Assembly (NCBI GenBank): GCA_029287875.1
Contig: JARFQH010000269.1
Coordinates: 1-10,335 of the forward strand
From: Desulfobacteraceae bacterium
Lineage (GTDB): Bacteria > Desulfobacterota > Desulfobacteria > Desulfobacterales > SG8-13
Direction of reading: 5' to 3'
DNA length: 10,335 bases
Shown: piece after piece, positions 6,218 to 10,335 of the stretch
Position numbering within the stretch: position 1 is the first letter of the stretch
Layout of the letters: the number at the start of each line of letters is the position of its first letter
Notes under the pieces: generated by a model
Databases searched by the model: none
Told to the model about the DNA's origin: nothing
Seen by the model: only the letters and a program-made list of their open reading frames with translations
Position numbers and translations under genes: made by a program

Positions 6218-9200
6218 TCACGGAAAATGGTTGCTGATGGCATCCCCGCAGACATCGCGGCCGTCCTCGGGAAGCTTGTTCAAAATGATCCACTGAATCG
6301 GCACGACAATGTAAGCGGTGAGGACACGGATCGCGGTTCCGATCAGGCCACCGGGAGCAAGCCCGACATCGAAATCCGAAAACTTTCCTCTGGCCTCTAT
6401 TGGCGTGGCCAGGCTTATGAACTGCGGCCGCTTTGGCGTGGGGGTTAGCTTCAGATAGACGGTTTGTTGTTTGAAATCGACATGGGCGCTTCCCCGGACC
6501 CGTATTTTCGACGTATCGATCACGATCGATTTTTCCTTCATGATGCCGTCAGCCATGACCAGATCGGCATCGATGCAGTTGATTTTCGACGCGTTATCGG
6601 GGTTGAGCACCGATAGGGTGGCCGTCAGGAGATTGGCGGCCCAGAAGTCGAAAACCCTTGCCCGGATGTTTTCGGGCTGAATCGACACGGCGACACGACC
6701 GTTTGCCTGAGCCAGAAGAGCGTTCCTCGAATCTGCCGTGGATTCCAGATCGATGACCAGGCTGACCCGGCCGCCGTTTTCGGTATTCGGATCTTTCAGC
6801 CGCAACAGCGGTCCGTAGTCCAACTGGTGGATTTCCACTTTCAACGTCCCTTGGACACCGCCGTTTATACGGCTCAGGTCTAAGGTGCCATTCACGTCAC
6901 CTCCCGGAATCGACAACACAAGTGGTGAAACGCTGATTTGGTTTGCCTTTCGGGTCATCCGCAACTTTCCGCTTCCCAGTCGATTCGTCCCAGCGAGCAC
7001 CTCTGCGACAGTAATGGAAACGTGGGCGTCCACCGGGCTGGCTGACGACGGGTCAAGCAGTTGACGGAGCCGCCTCTGGTGTTCGTTATCGGCCGAACGG
7101 CCCGGCTGGCGACCTGCGGTCGCGGGTCGTCCCTCACCGAGCGCAGAAGATTTCCGCTCAAAGTCCGTCAGCTGAAGGGTCGTCGCCTCGATATTTGCCG
7201 TCACCTTGGGGCGTGGGCCTACGGTTTCGATGTAAAGCTGGCCCAGAAATCGGCTGTCGCCGATGGAAACGGTTGCGTCTGAAAGGGAATATCCCTCCGG
7301 TCGAGCGCTTATGACTCCGGTCATCTGGTAAGGTCCCCACGGTGGCAGTGAAACGTTCAACAGCGGCTCCAGGCTGTCCAGCCGGTCACCGCTCACGGAC
7401 AGTCGATGCGTCAGTCCTCTTTTTCTCAGCGGAAAAACCATGCGACCGGCGAGCGCAAGGCGGGTGCCGGCCGTCTCGGTCTCGAGCTGGTAGGGAAGTC
7501 CGTCGCCCAGAGCATCATTGGGGCGCTTCTTTTGTATTTCCAACCGCATGGTCAACGGCGTATCCTGGATATGCCCCCCAACGTCCAGGTGAAACGGATC
7601 GCCAGGCTTGTCCGAAAACTCGGCGCTATCGATTCCGATGGCAACGGCGGCACCGGTATTCGCATTCGTTAGCACCCATTGCCCCTGTTGTACGCGAACG
7701 GATATCTCCCGCTGGACAATCAGTTCGGCGAGCCTTCTGCCGCTGGTGGTCACAATGACGTCGAAACTTCCGGCTCCGGCGTCTATTCCATCGGCCACGC
7801 CGAAAGCCTCGAGCAGCTGACCGAGATCCAATCGGTTCGCGGAAAACCGCAGACCCAGCACCGGCGGTTGCCGGACGAGATCTAAGAAAGCATCTCCGTT
7901 GAACGCGCTCTCCTCAAGAGCGAACTGAAAACGAGACGCGGTTGTTCGATCACGACGGATGGTCGCCTTGAGCGAACAGCCATCATAGGAGAGTTTTTCG
8001 GTCAAAACACGACGGACGTACAGGTTGAGATCCATTTCGGGCAGATGGAAATCCTTGGGGAATATCATCGTATCCAGAATGCGGGCGAAATCTCTTTCGG
8101 CCGGGTTTGGCTGCTTTGACGCGGTCGCTGATCGGTCACCGGCATCGGGTAGAAAAAACAGTGTTTTTAGTTGCGCCACATCCATAGTGTCTGAGTGAAC
8201 CGACAGAAAGGTCTTTGGCTGTTGGATCGCGGATAGTTTCCCGCCGATCGACCCCTTCAGGGTCGAATTCCCCAGGGTGAGTTTACGGACCTCGAGATGC
8301 CACCGGTTTCGATGCAGAGAGCCGGCAGCATCCATGGCATAGGGCATCGTCGCCGAAGGTGAGATCCCGGTCCAGGCGGCCAACGCCCCGATTCGATCGC
8401 CGGACAGGCGGATCGATAGTTCGGGACCGACGGTGTCGCCCAGGGGGGAAAAGATTCCCGTCAGATTCAAATGTGCACCCGAACCAACGAATCGGAGATC
8501 GACCGGCCATCGGGATTTCTCTAAAATGTTCCTCATCCCGCCACCGGTGACATTCAGTGAAAAGGACTCGCCGAGCAGTTTGCCGGTGAAGACTCCTTGC
8601 ATGTCGCCGCCCGCAGGCAATGCCACCGTTGCCGAGTTCAGAACAACCCGCATCGGTCGACTCGCCGATTTGCCGTCAATCGACAGGTCCACGTTGCGGA
8701 TGTCAAGCCTCGCATCCAGATTTTTCAGCAGCGCGAACAGGCTCGCACCGGATGCCGATGCCGACAGCTTCAGTCCGTCCAGTCGCCCGGTCACGCCCGC
8801 CCCGCCGTACCACTCACCAGCCACGCGCCCGAGGTCGGTTTTGTCTGCAGCCAGATCAACGGAGAACTTCATCGTTTCTTCCTGCCGGTACAAGATGGTC
8901 TCGCCGCCGACGGTTGTTCCGAGAACGTTCAGGGATACGGGAAGGTGTAAGCGCCCATCGCCAAACACAAGACGAGCGGTGGCGTTACGAAGATCGCCGG
9001 GAACACCCACGATTTGTTTGATGGCGATGAGTACATCGACATCGAGGCTGGAAACGGTTTCGGACAGAAACAATTCATTGCCTCCGTCCAAAAGGGTCTC
9101 GTTCACCGGTTTCCGTTTCAGCCCGTCGGTGGGGTCCACGGTACGGATCAGCGGCTCGAGGTCAAGCACCGCCACGTTCACGGCTCCGGTAAGGCGCCTG

Positions 9201-10186
9201 CGCCGGCCGGTCGCATTCCATTCGCAATCTCCGGTGAACCGTGTGGTTCCAAGCTTTCCGTCCAGGGCGGACACGCGCACAAGCGAATCGCCAAGGGCAA
9301 GTTGGAAAGCGATGCGGTAGTCCTCGAATGCGTCAACGTCGGCCCCCAACAGGGCTTCCAGCTGGGGGTCCACCCGTCCGGAAAGCCGAACGTCGAAGGC
9401 CGCACCCCGTTCCATCGGATAGATTTGCCCCCCCACGACGAGTTCGGCACCGGCGCCGCGAGCTGAAAGCCCGAGGGGCCAGGAGGCGGAGCGTGCCAAC
9501 AACGCGGTGAGGCTGTTTCCCTCAATGGCCAAATCCCAGGGTATATTTCTGTAAGTACCCTTCACGGAGAGCTTGAGGCCGTCCTTATCTGTGGCCGAGC
9601 CGGAGATTTCAGAGAAAACGACGGTATGGACCGGCTCCTTCCGGCCAATGGCAACCGCTGCGTCGCGAAGATCGATCCGGTTCACCTCTATCATCCGAAT
9701 CGGCGGCTTCTTCGTGGGGGCTTCGACATCGCGGTCCTGACGGGTCTGTTTTTCCGCTTCGTTTCCGGACCCGGCGCGGGAACCATCTGATCCATTCAAT
9801 TCTATGACAAGTCCCCGGGCGACGACTTCCTTGATGCGAAGCTCCCGCTTCAGCAGCGGCATCATCGCGACGCCAATTTTAAAATGCGCCAGGCGCAGCA
9901 TCTCGGGGAACGCTTCGCCGGAGGGGCGCCACAGCCGAAGCCTTCGAATTTCCACGGCCGGCCACCGTCCGAGAATCAAATGCAGTTCTCCATCGATAGC
10001 GACGCCGACACCGAGCGTCTCCTGCGCCATCGCCGCGATGTCGTCTTTAAACGGCGACAGGTTGAGAGGAACGTTCAGAGCAAAGACGACGATAACGGCA
10101 CAAACCAGGGCAACAGCCGCTGCAGCGACAATGCGCATGGTTTTGCGTAGAAGCCCCGTACCGTTATGATCATCAGCGTTCGTCAT
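6218..10186 (-). CDS. AsmA-family inner-membrane-anchored periplasmic protein
   Basis: A 1322-residue AsmA-family protein. One N-terminal membrane helix (about 19-38) anchors a large periplasmic body made mostly of beta-strand-like sequence. Residues about 40-125 resemble the AsmA N-terminal domain (ITIDGELHL-like VAIDGELHLILGRWP), and a charged linker follows at about 130-165. The C-terminal 200 residues match the AsmA-type end, with INCIDADLVMADGIMKEKS, VIDTSKIRVRGSAHVD, LKLTPTPKRP and a terminal DGRDVCGDAI. A hydrophobic stretch at about 1281-1302 precedes that end. Family members (AsmA, YhdP, TamB) are implicated in phospholipid movement to, and homeostasis of, the outer membrane. The length is close to YhdP and TamB, about twice E. 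coli AsmA. The ATG at 10186 is chosen because GGAAGGAG (10193-10200) lies 6 nt upstream. A TTG two codons earlier sits directly against that site. It has no operon partner upstream in the window, and the lut operon is probably unrelated. Confidence 0.87.
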   Translation of the reverse strand: MTNADDHNGTGLLRKTMRIVAAAAVALVCAVIVVFALNVPLNLSPFKDDIAAMAQETLGVGVAIDGELHLILGRWPAVEIRRLRLWRPSGEAFPEMLRLAHFKIGVAMMPLLKRELRIKEVVARGLVIELNGSDGSRAGSGNEAEKQTRQDRDVEAPTKKPPIRMIEVNRIDLRDAAVAIGRKEPVHTVVFSEISGSATDKDGLKLSVKGTYRNIPWDLAIEGNSLTALLARSASWPLGLSARGAGAELVVGGQIYPMERGAAFDVRLSGRVDPQLEALLGADVDAFEDYRIAFQLALGDSLVRVSALDGKLGTTRFTGDCEWNATGRRRRLTGAVNVAVLDLEPLIRTVDPTDGLKRKPVNETLLDGGNELFLSETVSSLDVDVLIAIKQIVGVPGDLRNATARLVFGDGRLHLPVSLNVLGTTVGGETILYRQEETMKFSVDLAADKTDLGRVAGEWYGGAGVTGRLDGLKLSASASGASLFALLKNLDARLDIRNVDLSIDGKSASRPMRVVLNSATVALPAGGDMQGVFTGKLLGESFSLNVTGGGMRNILEKSRWPVDLRFVGSGAHLNLTGIFSPLGDTVGPELSIRLSGDRIGALAAWTGISPSATMPYAMDAAGSLHRNRWHLEVRKLTLGNSTLKGSIGGKLSAIQQPKTFLSVHSDTMDVAQLKTLFFLPDAGDRSATASKQPNPAERDFARILDTMIFPKDFHLPEMDLNLYVRRVLTEKLSYDGCSLKATIRRDRTTASRFQFALEESAFNGDAFLDLVRQPPVLGLRFSANRLDLGQLLEAFGVADGIDAGAGSFDVIVTTSGRRLAELIVQREISVRVQQGQWVLTNANTGAAVAIGIDSAEFSDKPGDPFHLDVGGHIQDTPLTMRLEIQKKRPNDALGDGLPYQLETETAGTRLALAGRMVFPLRKRGLTHRLSVSGDRLDSLEPLLNVSLPPWGPYQMTGVISARPEGYSLSDATVSIGDSRFLGQLYIETVGPRPKVTANIEATTLQLTDFERKSSALGEGRPATAGRQPGRSADNEHQRRLRQLLDPSSASPVDAHVSITVAEVLAGTNRLGSGKLRMTRKANQISVSPLVLSIPGGDVNGTLDLSRINGGVQGTLKVEIHQLDYGPLLRLKDPNTENGGRVSLVIDLESTADSRNALLAQANGRVAVSIQPENIRARVFDFWAANLLTATLSVLNPDNASKINCIDADLVMADGIMKEKSIVIDTSKIRVRGSAHVDFKQQTVYLKLTPTPKRPQFISLATPIEARGKFSDFDVGLAPGGLIGTAIRVLTAYIVVPIQWIILNKLPEDGRDVCGDAISNHFP

Positions 10187-10335
10187 CCCCAACTCCTTCC
10201 GCCTCGAGGGTGCCCCCCATCGTCTCCGTGCACCACATCATCTTCACGCGCCATATCGGTCCGCAGGCTGTCGGGCTTTTCTTGATATTGCTAATAAATT
10301 CAATAACTTTTTTTATCGTTTTTTACGATAAAGAT
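10187..10335. other. Upstream region of the AsmA-family gene
   Basis: About 150 bases with no gene. A strong Shine-Dalgarno for the AsmA gene lies at 10193-10200. The half nearest the window edge is AT-rich and probably holds the minus-strand promoter, but I cannot choose a -35/-10 pair with confidence. An inverted repeat lies at 10312-10332. Confidence 0.45.
10312..10332. promoter_or_regulatory. 21-bp palindrome, possible operator upstream of the AsmA gene
   Basis: TTTATCGT (10312-10319) and ACGATAAA (10325-10332) are exact reverse complements around a TTTTT spacer, giving an 8-5-8 palindrome. It lies about 125-145 bases before the AsmA start, in the AT-rich part where a promoter would be expected, so it fits an operator for a dimeric regulator. 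It is cut off from its left-hand context by the window end, and could instead belong to the neighbouring gene or be a weak hairpin. I cannot name a regulator. Confidence 0.4.

Overview
The window looks like chromosomal DNA from a Gram-negative, fairly GC-rich bacterium. An AsmA-family protein, an outer-membrane-type lipoprotein and an ExeA/GspA-type ATPase all point to a double membrane. A three-gene iron-sulfur lactate oxidation operon next to an orphan ExeA-like ATPase would suit a sulfate-reducing or syntrophic member of the Desulfobacterota. That placement is an inference; no marker gene is present.

Layout, left to right. Positions 1-70 hold the right part of an inverted-repeat element that runs off the window edge. 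Positions 71-316 are AT-rich and carry no convincing gene. Positions 317-535 are a GC-rich, hairpin-rich leader whose last hairpin can hide the ribosome binding site of the only plus-strand gene, an ExeA/GspA-like AAA+ ATPase (536-2158). Everything else is read from the minus strand. In transcription order these genes are: a large AsmA-family periplasmic protein (10186-6218); a truncated four-helix-bundle (23S rRNA-IVP family) gene (6130-5888) preceded by short tandem repeats; lutA, lutB and lutC (5736-2900); and a lipoprotein of unknown function (2885-2208). The lipoprotein gene and the ATPase gene converge, with 49 bp between their stop codons and no obvious terminator.

How the genes fit together. 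LutA, LutB and LutC form the cytoplasmic Fe-S complex that oxidises L-lactate to pyruvate. Each junction inside lutABC is an 8-nt overlap with a Shine-Dalgarno sequence inside the upstream gene, so translation is probably coupled. The lipoprotein begins 14 nt after lutC and is probably co-transcribed, although no link to lactate is known. No lactate permease, D-lactate dehydrogenase or regulator lies in the window. The AsmA protein (envelope lipid homeostasis) and the ATPase (envelope or secretion assembly) look independent of lactate metabolism.

I found no clear new defence or mobile system. The best leads are the unidentified structured leader of the ATPase gene, the decayed four-helix-bundle gene with its duplicated start region and adjacent AT-rich inverted repeat, and the lipoprotein attached to the lut operon.
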